A stretch of DNA of 64,000 nucleotides, taken from contig NZ_JAZHSH010000001.1 of the NCBI RefSeq assembly GCF_040100845.1, forward strand, positions 4,162,723-4,226,722. Reading direction: 5' to 3'. Below, piece by piece: positions 37,455 to 47,352 of the stretch. Numbering within the stretch: position 1 is the stretch's first letter; each line of letters begins with the position of its first letter. This DNA comes from Chengkuizengella sp. SCS-71B (GTDB lineage Bacteria; Bacillota; Bacilli; Paenibacillales; KCTC-33759). Below the pieces are notes generated by a model that worked only from the letters and a program-made list of their open reading frames with translations, searched no databases and was not told where the DNA came from. The translations under genes were made by a program, and so were the position numbers.

Positions 37455-37526
37455 ACAAGTAGTTTGCTTTCACTCCTTCCATTTGCAAAAACCGCAACAA
37501 GTCAGTCGCAAAAGCAAACTACTTGT
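37455..37526. repeat. hairpin element with conserved 40-nt loop, copy 1
   Basis: Arms ACAAGTAGTTTGCTTT (37455-37470) and AAAGCAAACTACTTGT (37511-37526) are perfectly complementary. The 40-base loop resembles that of 46214-46292, although the arms there are unrelated in sequence. Confidence 0.7.
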
Positions 37527-37739
37527 GAGGAGTCAGTTAATTAGTTACTTTGTAATCCGCGTTCCGATAGTTTCGCCTTTCAGCACTCTCGTTAGTACGT
37601 TAGGCTCTGATCCGTTAACAATTATGACTTCTTGTACGTCTCCTTGGAAATCTTGCATAGGTTGGAAATAGACAGCTTTTTTCACTCATTCGTTTTCACC
37701 TCTTTATTAAAGTTTAAAAAATTTGGATGTATTTCAAGT

Positions 37740-37811
37740 ACAAGTAGTTTGCTTTCACTCCTTCCATTTGCAAAAACCGCAACAAGTCAGTCGCAAAAGC
37801 AAACTACTTGT
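37740..37811. repeat. hairpin element with conserved 40-nt loop, copy 2 (by tandem duplication)
   Basis: Same sequence as copy 1, carried along in the 285-bp duplication. Confidence 0.7.
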
Positions 37812-37829
37812 GAGGAGTCAGTTAATTAG

Positions 37830-38630
37830 TTACTTTGTAATCCGCGTTCCGATAGTTTCGCCTTTCAGCACTTTCGTTAGTACGTTAGGCTCTGATCCGT
37901 TAACAATTATGACTTCTTGTACGTCTCCTTGGATACATTTCATGGCTGCTCGAACTTTTGGGATCATCCCTCCAAAGATTTCACCAAAGTGAATCATCTC
38001 TTCAATTTCATTTGTTGTTACGTTAGGTAGCACTTCACTTTGATGGTTGACCTCTTTCAAAATGCCCGGTACGTCTGTGACTACGATCATTTTATGGACC
38101 CCTATATGGGAAGCCACTGCACCTGCGGCTGTATCCGCATTCACATTGTATCTTTGTCCGTTGCGATCTATTCCGATAGGAGCAATAACTGGTATATAAC
38201 CTGAGTTGGTTAAACTTTGGATGAGTTCTGCATTTACCTGTTTAATTTCCCCGACGTAACCAATTTCCTCTGCATTATGAACAGGTTCCGCTTCAAGCAG
38301 GTTCCCATCTACACCTGAAATCCCTAAAGTGTTGGCACCATTCATTTGAATTTTTCGAACGATTTCTTTGTTCATTTTTCCTGAAAGAACCATTTCAACA
38401 ACGTCTAATACTTCATTTGTTGTTTTTCGCAGTCCATTGATAAATTCTGTTTCAATATTTAATTTAGTTAGTGTGTTTGAGATCGCTGGACCTCCACCAT
38501 GGACTATCACGGGTGAGTATCCTTCATCTTGAAGAATTTTTAACTCTTGGAAAAAGGTTTTGGGCAGTTCCTCTAACGTACTGCCTCCACATTTAAGCAC
38601 AAAACTTTTGGGATTCATGATACACCGCAT
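37830..38630 (-). CDS. argB: acetylglutamate kinase
   Basis: A 266-residue amino-acid kinase phosphorylating N-acetylglutamate. Motifs: K-C-G-G near the N-terminus, VHGGGPAIS, NVNADTAAGAVA, and TDVPGIL. AAGGAGGTG lies 6 bases before the ATG at 38630. It ends in the duplicated segment but its own frame is complete. Feedback inhibition by arginine is possible for the family but not readable here. Confidence 0.96.
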   Translation of the reverse strand: MRCIMNPKSFVLKCGGSTLEELPKTFFQELKILQDEGYSPVIVHGGGPAISNTLTKLNIETEFINGLRKTTNEVLDVVEMVLSGKMNKEIVRKIQMNGANTLGISGVDGNLLEAEPVHNAEEIGYVGEIKQVNAELIQSLTNSGYIPVIAPIGIDRNGQRYNVNADTAAGAVASHIGVHKMIVVTDVPGILKEVNHQSEVLPNVTTNEIEEMIHFGEIFGGMIPKVRAAMKCIQGDVQEVIIVNGSEPNVLTKVLKGETIGTRITK

Positions 38631-38693
38631 GATGCACCTCCTTTATAATCTAGTAAGCTATGAAATAGCCTCTCATTTTTAGAGGTTATTCAC

Positions 38694-39923
38694 TTAGGTT
38701 CGATAGGAAGCATTGATTCGTACATATTCATAAGTCAGATCACATCCCCAACCTTTTGCACATCCATTAGAAATATTCAGATTGACATGAATGTGAATTT
38801 CATTTGCTTTCTTCAAGTAAAATTCAGCCTGATGCTCGTCAAATGTAATCGGCGTTGATTGTTCCATCATCTTAATTTCACCTAGTCGGATATCGATGGT
38901 ATCTGGATTAACTGGAATATCTGCTCTACCTACTGCTGCAATAATCCTTCCCCAGTTAGCATCTGCACCAAAAATCGCTGATTTTACTAAGCTAGAACCT
39001 ATGATTGTTTTTACTGCTTTCCTAGCGTCCTCATCTGTTTCTGCTCCCACGACTTCAACTTCTACTAGTTTGGTAGCTCCTTCACCATCTCTAGCAATTT
39101 CTTTGGCTAAAACTTCGCATACATATTGAAAAGCGGTCTTAAAAACGAACCAATCTGGATGATTTTGATGTAAAGAGTCATTATTCACTAACCCACTTGC
39201 CATGACCATCACGGTGTCATTCGTACTTGTATCTCCGTCAACCGTAATCATATTAAAGCTAAGATCTGTCACTTCATTTAATAGAGATTGGAGCTGAGCA
39301 CTTTGTATGTTTGCATCTGTAGTAATGAATCCAAGCATCGTTGCCATGTTCGGATGTATCATACCTGAACCTTTAGCTGCTCCACTGATGTATACCGGTT
39401 TTCCGTTAATTTCTACTTCTACACATACATTTTTCTCTGTTAAATCTGTTGTTAAAATAGATTGGCCGAAACCTCTACCACCTTCAGTACTTACGTTGGA
39501 GGGCAAGCTTCTGATTCCATCTAAAATTTTATCCATTGGCAAACATTCTCCTATAACACCAGTCGATGAAACGGCAACATAGTGCTCTGGCAGTCCTAAC
39601 ACATTTGCAGCTTCAGTTCTCATATGAAGTGCATCTGCTTCCCCTTGTTTTCCAGTACAAGCATTTGCATTCCCACTATTCACAACGATGACTTGTAGTT
39701 TGCCCTCTTTTTGCAAACTGTTTTTAGTGATTCCTAAAGGTGCAGCTTGAATTTTATTTAATGTATATACAGCTGCTGCTTCTGCTGGAACTTCACAAAC
39801 GATAGAACCAAGATCATATCGCTTAGATCTTTTTATTCCACAATGTAGTCCACAAGCTTTAAAACCTTTTGGGGTCGTAATAGAACCGTCTCGTATGATT
39901 TTAAATGTCTGTTCAGAAATCAT
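38694..39923 (-). CDS. argJ: bifunctional glutamate N-acetyltransferase / ornithine acetyltransferase
   Basis: A 409-residue ArgJ, which makes acetylglutamate and recycles the acetyl group from acetylornithine. The autocleavage and nucleophile Thr lies in KGSGMIHPNMATMLGF, where the protein is cut into alpha and beta chains. SGNANACTGKQG and the C-terminal INASYRT are typical. GAGGAG precedes the ATG. Its presence indicates the cyclic acetylation route, consistent with no argA/argE in the cluster. Confidence 0.96.
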   Translation of the reverse strand: MISEQTFKIIRDGSITTPKGFKACGLHCGIKRSKRYDLGSIVCEVPAEAAAVYTLNKIQAAPLGITKNSLQKEGKLQVIVVNSGNANACTGKQGEADALHMRTEAANVLGLPEHYVAVSSTGVIGECLPMDKILDGIRSLPSNVSTEGGRGFGQSILTTDLTEKNVCVEVEINGKPVYISGAAKGSGMIHPNMATMLGFITTDANIQSAQLQSLLNEVTDLSFNMITVDGDTSTNDTVMVMASGLVNNDSLHQNHPDWFVFKTAFQYVCEVLAKEIARDGEGATKLVEVEVVGAETDEDARKAVKTIIGSSLVKSAIFGADANWGRIIAAVGRADIPVNPDTIDIRLGEIKMMEQSTPITFDEHQAEFYLKKANEIHIHVNLNISNGCAKGWGCDLTYEYVRINASYRT

Positions 39924-39939
39924 CTGTCTCTTCTCCTCA

Positions 39940-40989
39940 TTATGGGTACACTGGTATCATTTCCAATCCAGCAGTTTCGTCCCATCCCATCATTAAATTC
40001 AAATTTTGTATCGCTTGACCAGCAGCACCTTTCACTACATTGTCTATGACTGAAATTATCGTCAGTCTGCCAGTACGTTCATCAATTGAAAAACCAATAT
40101 CACAATAATTTGATCCTGCTACTTCTTTCGTAGACGGCCAATTCCCTTTGTTTCGAATTCGCACAAAAGGTCGACCATTATAATACGTTCGATATTGATC
40201 TATCAATTGTTGTTCGTCACAAGGTTCTACTAAATTTGCATACATCGTGCACATAATTCCACGAGTCATCGGAACTAAGTGGGTAGTAAATGTAATGGTT
40301 GTTTGTTCTCCCACAAACCTGCTTAATGTCTGTTCTATTTCTGGAATATGTTGATGGTGATTCACTTTATAAGGTTTTAAATTTTCATTTAATTCCGCAT
40401 AATGTACAGATAATCCTAGTTTTCTTCCCGCACCTGAAGCACCTGATTTAGCGTCGATAATGATGGATTCGGGGTCAATCTTTTTCATAAACAAAGCAGG
40501 AATTAAACCTAAACTAGCAGCTGTTGGATAACAACCTGGATTAGAAAGAAGCTCCGCTGTTCGTATGTCCTCTGTAAATACTTCAGATAAACCATACACG
40601 GCTTGATTTAAATGAGAGGTTAAAGGTGGTTTGTGGTGATACCACTTTTCATATATTTCCCCAGACTTCAATCGGTAGTCTCCTGATAAATCAATGACCT
40701 TGAGCCCTGCTTCTAGTAAATCAGGAATTAACGCCGAGCTAACTCCTGAAGGTGTTGCTGTAAATGCAATGTCTGATTTCTGTTTGATTAAATCTATATT
40801 TACTTGATCTAAATCCAATTCCATCACATGATTCAAATGAGGAAAATGGGCAACTATCGATTCCCCTGCACTGGAGGAAGAGATAACTGAAGTAATCTCT
40901 ACATATGGATGGTTGATTAAAAAACGAATCAGCTCAACACCACCATAACCTGTTGAACCAATGATCGCTGCTCTGATTGCATTATTCAT
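39940..40989 (-). CDS. argC: N-acetyl-gamma-glutamyl-phosphate reductase
   Basis: A 349-residue NADPH-dependent reductase. Rossmann motif GSTGYGGVELIRFL near residue 11; catalytic Cys in LSNPGCYPTAA; HHQHIPEIEQ near the active site. It is the first gene of the arg operon in transcription order and lies directly behind the operon promoter. Confidence 0.96.
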   Translation of the reverse strand: MNNAIRAAIIGSTGYGGVELIRFLINHPYVEITSVISSSSAGESIVAHFPHLNHVMELDLDQVNIDLIKQKSDIAFTATPSGVSSALIPDLLEAGLKVIDLSGDYRLKSGEIYEKWYHHKPPLTSHLNQAVYGLSEVFTEDIRTAELLSNPGCYPTAASLGLIPALFMKKIDPESIIIDAKSGASGAGRKLGLSVHYAELNENLKPYKVNHHQHIPEIEQTLSRFVGEQTTITFTTHLVPMTRGIMCTMYANLVEPCDEQQLIDQYRTYYNGRPFVRIRNKGNWPSTKEVAGSNYCDIGFSIDERTGRLTIISVIDNVVKGAAGQAIQNLNLMMGWDETAGLEMIPVYP

Positions 40990-41027
40990 CCGTGTTTCCC
41001 CCGTCTATTTATTCAAAGATATGTATT

Positions 41028-41056
41028 ATTATACATTCATGGTTATAAAAATTCAA
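41028..41056 (-). promoter_or_regulatory. arg operon promoter with overlapping ARG-box-like sites
   Basis: Minus strand TTGAAT (41051-41056), 17 bases, TATAAT (41028-41033). TTGAATTTTTAT and CATGAATGTATAATAATACAT overlap the -35 and -10 and resemble AhrC/ArgR boxes (core TGAATnnnnATTCA, imperfect). Repressor binding here would block transcription when arginine is plentiful. Confidence 0.6.
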
Positions 41057-41076
41057 TGGTCTTTTTTTCTAAATTT

Positions 41077-41973
41077 TTAAGACGTAAATTTAAATCCTTG
41101 CCCCAATACCTCGTTCGTGTCACTCAGGATAATAAACGCATTAGGGTCAATGGTTTTAACAAGTGTTTTAAGTTTAGTAACTTCTGTTTGCCCAACTACG
41201 ACCATAAATACTAATTTTTCTTCCTCTGTGTATCCACCGTATCCTGAAAGCTTTGTTAAACCACGGTCTAACTCTTGTATAATCGCCTCTTGTACGGCTT
41301 CTGTTTCGTTCGTTATAATATATGCAACTTTAGAATATGATAATCCAATTTGTACAGCATTGATCGTTTTGCTAGTGACAAATAACCCGATTAAAGCATA
41401 CATCGCATTTTCTGGAGAAATGACAATACCTGCTGTCAAAATCACTAATCCATCTAAAACAGCAAGGGATAATCCTAGGCTTAATCCTGTATATTTATGT
41501 ATGATTTGAGCAGCTAGATCCATTCCACCTGTAGAACCGCGACCTCGAAAAACGATGCCTAATCCTAGACCTAAACCAACTCCACCAAAAATGGTGGCTA
41601 ATAATAAATTATTGGTTGGAGGTGTTAAATCGTTTGTTAGTAAAATAAATAGCGGTGTAATAATGGAGCCAATTGCTGTTTTTACACCAAACTTCTTTCC
41701 TACTAAAATCACACCTGCTATAAATAAAGGAATATTAATAATCCATTGTGTTATTGCGGGTTCCCAGTTAAATAAAGAATCTAAGATAGTGGATACCCCA
41801 ACGACTCCACCTGTAGCTATTTCATTCGGATTTAGTAACAAGTTAAAGCTGAAAGCAACAATAAAAGTACCTATAAACAATTGAAGATATTCTATAATAT
41901 GATAAACTGTAGTCCCGTATTGAATGAATGGTTCTTTTCTGCGTGAACGTTTCGTTTGTGTTTTGTTTTGCAT
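41077..41973 (-). CDS. yvjA: YitT family membrane protein, YvjA-like
   Basis: A 298-residue protein with five or six transmembrane helices and a C-terminal cytoplasmic DUF2179 domain (about residues 215-298, VAYIITNETEAVQEAIIQEL). The ATG at 41973 has AAAGGAG at a long 12-base spacing; an upstream GTG reading has no ribosome site. Next to prfB as in B. subtilis yvjA. Transport function is unproven for the family. Confidence 0.82.
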   Translation of the reverse strand: MQNKTQTKRSRRKEPFIQYGTTVYHIIEYLQLFIGTFIVAFSFNLLLNPNEIATGGVVGVSTILDSLFNWEPAITQWIINIPLFIAGVILVGKKFGVKTAIGSIITPLFILLTNDLTPPTNNLLLATIFGGVGLGLGLGIVFRGRGSTGGMDLAAQIIHKYTGLSLGLSLAVLDGLVILTAGIVISPENAMYALIGLFVTSKTINAVQIGLSYSKVAYIITNETEAVQEAIIQELDRGLTKLSGYGGYTEEEKLVFMVVVGQTEVTKLKTLVKTIDPNAFIILSDTNEVLGQGFKFTS

Positions 41974-42160
41974 TTGAATGTATTTCTCCTTTAATAATAT
42001 ACCCACAATAATGAGATCATGATTTAAAAATTTGTTTTTTTCATTTACTTATGAGGACATGCCCTTATTATAAGTATAAGAGCCCTCCCTTATTACACAA
42101 AAAAACACCCTACATATATAGATATGCAGGATATCTTTCTGTTATCTGATGATGTTTTCA

Positions 42161-43268
42161 TTAGTCTTGATCTATTTGTTTTCTTAAATAACCATCAATA
42201 AATGAATCAAGTTCTCCATCCATCACCGCGTCAGTATTCCCTGTTTCCACATTTGTACGGTGATCTTTCACCATACTGTATGGATGAAACACATAAGAGC
42301 GAATTTGACTGCCCCAACCAATTTCCTGTTGTTCCCCACGTATTTCCGCAAGTTCTTTCTGTTGTTCTTCAATTTTCTTCTCATATAACTTGGATCTTAA
42401 CATTTTCATCGCTTGCTCTCTGTTTTTAATTTGTGAACGCTCATTTTGGCAAGTCACGACGACTCCAGAAGGAATATGAGTGATTCTTACGGCGGAATCC
42501 GTTGTATTAATGTGCTGTCCGCCTGCACCACTAGCTCGGTACGTGTCTATTTTAAGATCCTCAGTATTGATTTCAATTTCTACATCGTCATCAATTTCTG
42601 GTACAACATCACAGGACACAAATGATGTATGCCTGCGACCAGACGAATCAAAGGGTGAAATTCGGACTAATCGATGGACACCTTTTTCTGCTTTTAAATA
42701 TCCATATGCATTATGGCCTTTAATTAATAAAGTAACACTTTTCACTCCTGCTTCATCACCAGGTAAATAATCAATAGTATCTACTTTAAAGTCTTTTTTA
42801 TCCGCCCATCTTCGATACATACGAAGCAGCATTTCTGCCCAATCCTGAGATTCTGTACCGCCTGCCCCTGGATGAAGCTCTAAATATGCATTGAATTTAT
42901 CATAAGGTTCATTTAATAATAATTGCAATTCATATCTTTCTAGTTTTTGCTGAAGCTGTTTGATACTTGCTATAATGTCACTTACTAAGCTTTCATCGTT
43001 TTCTTCTTCAGCAAGCTCCAGCATCAACATTGTATCTTCAGACTCTGTCGCGAGACCTTCAAACTGCTCAACTACAGATTTAATAGCATTTACCTCTGAG
43101 ATGACTTTTTGTGCTTTATTCTGATCATCCCAAAAATCAGGGGCTGACATTTTTTCTTCATAATTGGCAATCTGCTCTTGTTTTAGATCTAAGTCAAAGA
43201 GACCCCCGTAATTGTGTAATTCGGTTTGCGATTTCTCGCATGTCTTGTTTCACTTCAGGTTCTATCAT
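42161..43268 (-). CDS. prfB: peptide chain release factor 2 with programmed +1 frameshift
   Basis: RF2 of about 368 residues in two frames. The first 24 codons ([20 protein letters not shown] then RGSL) run from 43268 to an in-frame UGA at 43194-43196. The slippery CTTTGAC preceded by GGGGG lets the ribosome skip one base and continue to 42161. This is the autoregulatory site of prfB: low RF2 slows UGA termination and favours frameshifting. The stop-codon motif SPF and the catalytic GAGGQ are present. The second frame alone would miss the N-terminus. Confidence 0.96.
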
Positions 43269-43311
43269 ATTAAAACTCTCCTATCTGTTTGTAGCTTTCT
43301 CTTTCGCTTAT

Positions 43312-45834
43312 TTATGCTTGTTCTTTCCCATGACACTGTTTATATTTCTTACCGCTGCCACATGGGCAAGGTTGGTTTCTTCCAATTTTTTCTTCTGTAC
43401 GACGTTGCGTTTTTGGCTTCTGTCTTTCTCGTGCTGCTTTTGGATCTTGAGCTTGACCTTCTGCAACGGCTTCACGTTGAACATTTGCCTGTACGTTTGC
43501 TTTCATGATGTAAGTGGAAACCTCTTCTTGGACACTTGCGATCATACTTTCAAACATCTCAAAGCCTTCAAACTGATACTCACGCAATGGATCTGTACCC
43601 CCATAAGCACGAAGATGAATCCCTTGTCGCATGTGATCCATCATATCGATGTGATCCATCCATTTACGGTCTACTGCACGCAACACGACTACTTTTTCAA
43701 ACTCACGCATGATTTGTTCGCCTAATTGCACTTCGCGTTCGTCATACAATCGTTTCACTAAATCTTTCATTAATTCAACAATTTCTTCTTTTTCTTTACC
43801 TTTTAGCTCTTTTTCTGTCAGCTGGCCTTCATGTAAGAAGGTTCCATTTGCATAGTCGATAATGGCTTTTAAATCCCATTCCTCTGGAACTTGCTCTGAA
43901 GGACAATGAGCATCTGTAATGCGATCAATGACGGAATAAATCATCTCAATGGATACATCACGAATGTTTTCAGATTCAAGTACTTCTCTACGCTGCTTAT
44001 AGATGATTAAACGCTGTTGATTCATAACGTCATCATACTGCAATACGATTTTACGCACGTCAAAGTTATTTCCTTCAACACGTTTTTGTGCAGATTCAAC
44101 GGCTTTAGAAATCATCTTGCTTTCTAAAGGTTGATCCTCTTCAAATCCTAATCGATCCATCATACTCATAATGTTCTCAGCACCAAATCGACGCATAAGT
44201 TCATCTTCAAGAGACAGATAAAACTGAGTAGACCCTGGATCTCCTTGTCGTCCTGAACGTCCACGAAGCTGATTATCTATACGTCTACTTTCATGACGTT
44301 CTGTACCTATAATATGCAAACCACCTTTTTCTGCTACTCCTGAACCTAACATGATATCCGTACCACGACCTGCCATATTGGTAGCTATTGTAACGGCTCC
44401 ATCTTGACCTGCACGAGATACAATTTCGGCTTCTTCTTCATGGTGTTTTGCATTTAATACTTGGTGAGGAACTCCTTTTTTCTTAAGCAGCTTAGATATA
44501 AGTTCTGAATTTTCAATGGATACGGTTCCCACAAGTACTGGTTGACCGGTTTGATGACGGTTCATGATTTCTTCCACGGCCATTTTGTACTTACTTTCTT
44601 CCGTTTTATAAATCACATCAGGCATATCTTTACGAATCATCGGTTTGTTCGTAGGGATCACGATGACATTTAAACCGTAAATTTTGCTGAATTCTTCTTC
44701 TTCAGTTTTTGCTGTCCCTGTCATCCCTGATAACTTCTGATACATTCTAAAGAAGTTTTGCAATGTAATCGTCGCTAAGGTCATACTTTCTTTTTGAATC
44801 TCCATATGTTCCTTTGCTTCAATGGCTTGATGCAACCCTTCACTATATCTTCTTCCCGCCATTAAACGACCTGTAAATTCATCAACAATGACTACTTCGC
44901 CATCTTGTACAACATAATCTGTATCTCGTTTCATAATGGCATGAGCTTTTAATGCTTGTGTAATGTGATGATTTAAAGTGACATGCTGGTGATCAAATAA
45001 GTTATCAACACCGTAAGCTTTTTCAACCTTTGATACTCCGTTTTCTGTTAATGTAACAGAACGAACTTTAATGTCTACTGTAAAATCTTCTTCTATTTTA
45101 AATGTACGAACTAAACGATCTGCAGTGATATACAATTCAGTCGATTTTGCTGCTTGTCCTGAAATAATCAATGGAGTACGTGCTTCATCAACTAGAATTG
45201 AATCGACTTCATCTATGATGGCATAAGATAATGGACGCTGTACCATTTGATTTTGATATAACACCATATTATCACGCAAGTAATCAAATCCAAATTCATT
45301 GTTGGTACCATAAGTAATATCACAACCGTATGCTGCTCTTTTTTCATCGTGTGACATTCCATTTAAGTTAACACCAACAGTTAAACCAAGAAACTCATGA
45401 ATTTGAGACATTTCTTCACTTTGGGTTGTTGCTAAGTAATCATTCACTGTGATGACGTGAACGCCATTTCCAGTCAAAGCATTTAAGTATGCCGGAAGTG
45501 TTCCAACTAGGGTTTTACCTTCCCCTGTTTTCATTTCAGCGATTTCACCCTCGTGAAGTACGATTCCACCAATCATCTGTACATCAAAATGACGTTTGCC
45601 TAATTTTCGTTTTGAAGCCTCTCTGACGGTAGCAAACGCTTCAGGTAATAAATCATCTAAAGTTTCACCTTTAGCCAATCTTTCTTTATATTCAATTGTT
45701 TTATTCGCTAATTCGGTATCTGACAAGCTTTCAAATTTCGGTTCTAATTCGTTAATTTGATTAACCTTTTTTGTGATACGCTTGAGTTCGCGCTCATTTG
45801 GATCCCCTAATATTTTTTTAACGAGTCCTATCAT
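43312..45834 (-). CDS. secA: preprotein translocase ATPase SecA
   Basis: An 840-residue SecA. Walker [21 protein letters not shown], the [10 protein letters not shown] helicase motif and the C-terminal zinc-binding [14 protein letters not shown] are all present. It drives export of unfolded proteins through SecYEG and would export the many signal-peptide proteins in this window. It lies just upstream of prfB in the same direction (43-base gap). AAAGGGG is 10 bases before the ATG. Confidence 0.98.
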   Translation of the reverse strand: MIGLVKKILGDPNERELKRITKKVNQINELEPKFESLSDTELANKTIEYKERLAKGETLDDLLPEAFATVREASKRKLGKRHFDVQMIGGIVLHEGEIAEMKTGEGKTLVGTLPAYLNALTGNGVHVITVNDYLATTQSEEMSQIHEFLGLTVGVNLNGMSHDEKRAAYGCDITYGTNNEFGFDYLRDNMVLYQNQMVQRPLSYAIIDEVDSILVDEARTPLIISGQAAKSTELYITADRLVRTFKIEEDFTVDIKVRSVTLTENGVSKVEKAYGVDNLFDHQHVTLNHHITQALKAHAIMKRDTDYVVQDGEVVIVDEFTGRLMAGRRYSEGLHQAIEAKEHMEIQKESMTLATITLQNFFRMYQKLSGMTGTAKTEEEEFSKIYGLNVIVIPTNKPMIRKDMPDVIYKTEESKYKMAVEEIMNRHQTGQPVLVGTVSIENSELISKLLKKKGVPHQVLNAKHHEEEAEIVSRAGQDGAVTIATNMAGRGTDIMLGSGVAEKGGLHIIGTERHESRRIDNQLRGRSGRQGDPGSTQFYLSLEDELMRRFGAENIMSMMDRLGFEEDQPLESKMISKAVESAQKRVEGNNFDVRKIVLQYDDVMNQQRLIIYKQRREVLESENIRDVSIEMIYSVIDRITDAHCPSEQVPEEWDLKAIIDYANGTFLHEGQLTEKELKGKEKEEIVELMKDLVKRLYDEREVQLGEQIMREFEKVVVLRAVDRKWMDHIDMMDHMRQGIHLRAYGGTDPLREYQFEGFEMFESMIASVQEEVSTYIMKANVQANVQREAVAEGQAQDPKAARERQKPKTQRRTEEKIGRNQPCPCGSGKKYKQCHGKEQA

Positions 45835-45875
45835 CGTCGAAGAACCCCTTTCCCTAAAATTACATAATGACGTTA

Positions 45876-45953
45876 TTTAAAAAGTCCCCTTTTGATCACG
45901 AAGTAAATTGTAGAGTTAATACAACATCGGTGCTGAAAACGGAACTTTTTAAA
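45876..45953. repeat. MITE-like repeat, short form
   Basis: TTTAAAAAGT (45876-45885) and ACTTTTTAAA (45944-45953) are inverted ends; CCTTTTGATCACGAAGTA and CGGTGCTGAAAA match the copy at 7889-8055. The ends changed relative to that copy but remain complementary. Confidence 0.65.
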
Positions 45954-46077
45954 TTTGTATTAATGTATAAATTGTATCAGTTTGTAGTATTGCGTTCAAG
46001 AATATGAATGATTCATATGAGTAATGTTTGAAAATTTGAACTATTTTAAGTGAAATGTAGCTGGATAAAAGTAGAAA

Positions 46078-46100
46078 ACTCGCCTTGGGAGAGGGCGAGT
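46078..46100. terminator. terminator hairpin
   Basis: ACTCGCC / GGCGAGT around a 9-base loop. On the minus strand it is followed by TTTTCTACTTTT; on the plus strand by CTTCTT. Confidence 0.6.
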
Positions 46101-46213
46101 CTTCTTAATAAAAGGTGGTTGATTCAGGGAATGGTTGTTATTGTTCACAAGTTCATTATACAAATTGAAGATGAAACGTTCCTTAATAAAAGATTAAAAT
46201 AAGATTAAGAAAA

Positions 46214-46292
46214 GCATACAAATTGTATATTGCCATTCGTTCCACTTGCTAAGCCCGCAAAAGTCACTCACAACAATATACAATTTATATGC
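46214..46292. repeat. hairpin element with conserved loop, copy 3
   Basis: GCATACAAATTGTATATTG (46214-46232) pairs with CAATATACAATTTATATGC (46274-46292), 18 of 19 positions. The 41-base loop aligns to that of 37455-37526, including TTCCA-TTGC and GCAA-AGTCA-TC blocks. Confidence 0.65.
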
Positions 46293-46431
46293 AGGCGGGG
46301 AAGAGAGAGAAAAGAATACAAAGAAAGAAAAACAGTTTCCGAGACTCCATTGCAATTTCTAATTTATTTAAATGATCTTTGCAAAAGTCGCTTCTACACC
46401 ATGTCTACTGTTTTTCAAGTGAGTATGTAAA

Positions 46432-46456
46432 AAGCTTGATCCAAAGGATCAAGCTT
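46432..46456 (-). terminator. terminator of hpf
   Basis: Perfect AAGCTTGATCC / GGATCAAGCTT, 3-base loop, followed on the minus strand by TTTTT; 25 bases after the hpf stop. Confidence 0.85.
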
Positions 46457-46481
46457 CTTAGTCATGTATATTATTTAGTTT

Positions 46482-47036
46482 TTATTTTGCTGGTTCAATT
46501 AGACCGTATTTACCATCGTCTCTTTTATATACTACATTAACATCTTGTGTGTCCATATTTGAGAAAACGAAAAAATTATGTCCTACCATATTCATTTGTA
46601 AAATTGCTTCTTCTAAATCCATCGGTTTCAAAGTGAATTTTTTGTTTCTTACAACTTCGAGGTCATCTTCTTCCTCTAAATTTGTTTGAGAAAATAAGTT
46701 TCCATTTTCCTTAAATAGTGTTCTCAAACTACCTTCTTGACGGAATTTACGATTTACTTTTGTTTTATGCTTTCTGATTTGTCTCTCCAATTTGTCTAAT
46801 ACCAAATCAATAGAAGCATACATGTCCTCGTTTTTTTCCTCTGCTCGTAAAATCACACCCGTTAAAGGAATGGTCACCTCAACGTTCTGTAAACCTTTTA
46901 AAACACTTAATGTTACATGTACATCTGATGTAGGGGGAGCATCAAAATATCTTTCCAATTTACCTATCTTTTTCTCTACATAATCTCTTAATGCGCTTGT
47001 CACTTCAATGTTTTCTCCACGGATATTATATTTCAT
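46482..47036 (-). CDS. hpf: long-form ribosome hibernation promoting factor
   Basis: A 184-residue long HPF. The N-terminal RaiA/S30AE fold (about 1-105: MKYNIRGENIEVTSALRDYV) binds the 30S subunit, and the C-terminal dimerisation domain (about 125-180: KKFTLKPMDLEEAILQMNMV) pairs ribosomes into 100S dimers. The start at 47036 has GGAGGAG 7 bases upstream; the longer frame is not real. Located upstream of secA as in B. subtilis yvyD. Usually stress-induced. Confidence 0.95.
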   Translation of the reverse strand: MKYNIRGENIEVTSALRDYVEKKIGKLERYFDAPPTSDVHVTLSVLKGLQNVEVTIPLTGVILRAEEKNEDMYASIDLVLDKLERQIRKHKTKVNRKFRQEGSLRTLFKENGNLFSQTNLEEEDDLEVVRNKKFTLKPMDLEEAILQMNMVGHNFFVFSNMDTQDVNVVYKRDDGKYGLIEPAK

Positions 47037-47176
47037 AATGTAACTCCTCCTTCCTAATCTTATTTTATCATATTCATATAATCTGTTCAAAATCCCTGGA
47101 GCTTAAAATTGTTAATGTTTTTTGAAAATTTGGATATAAACAATTAGTTATATAAATGAAAGCTTGTTTTCATTGG

Positions 47177-47241
47177 TTATTCACATATTTGTCCACATAA
47201 TCCACAGGTTTTTATATAGGTTTTGTGGATAATGTGGATTA
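47177..47241. promoter_or_regulatory. cluster of five DnaA-box-like 9-mers
   Basis: Plus strand: TTATTCACA (47177-47185), TTGTCCACA (47189-47197), TAATCCACA (47198-47206). Minus strand: perfect TTATCCACA (47224-47232) and TAATCCACA (47233-47241). Two abutting pairs face each other around an AT-rich 17-base centre. It lies 140-205 bases upstream of hpf. Confidence 0.6.
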
Positions 47242-47292
47242 TTTTATGACACACTTAATGTTAAAGGGATATTAATTATGTGGTTAATTCAA

Positions 47293-47316
47293 CAAAAAAA
47301 AGCCCCTTGTAGAGCT
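47293..47316 (-). terminator. terminator of the small coiled-coil gene
   Basis: Minus strand AGCTC-TACAAG-GGGCT followed by eight T. Confidence 0.6.
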
Positions 47317-47352
47317 TCCATTCGTCTCGCGTAAATATTGTTATTCTTGAAA

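Larger units (their letters stand above)
37359..37928. repeat. 285-bp tandem duplication across the argB/argD junction
   Basis: Copies at 37359-37643 and 37644-37928 are nearly identical, offset by exactly 285 bases, with TTGGA at all three boundaries (37359, 37644, 37929). Each unit holds the first 15 codons of argD, the intergenic hairpin element, and the last 33 codons of argB. The duplicate argD start is out of frame with the argB tail and reads MSEKSCLFPTYARFPRRRTR then stops shortly. The outer functional argD and argB remain intact. Confidence 0.9.
45835..46481. other. 647-bp intergenic region between secA and hpf
   Basis: No gene is convincing. It contains the short MITE-like repeat (45876-45953), a terminator hairpin (46078-46100), a hairpin element with conserved loop (46214-46292) and the hpf terminator (46432-46456). 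The plus-strand ORF at 46230-46430 lacks a family signature. Confidence 0.6.

Noticed and set aside
46230-46430. 66-residue plus-strand ORF
   Set aside because: Overlaps the hairpin element and shows no start signal or family pattern.
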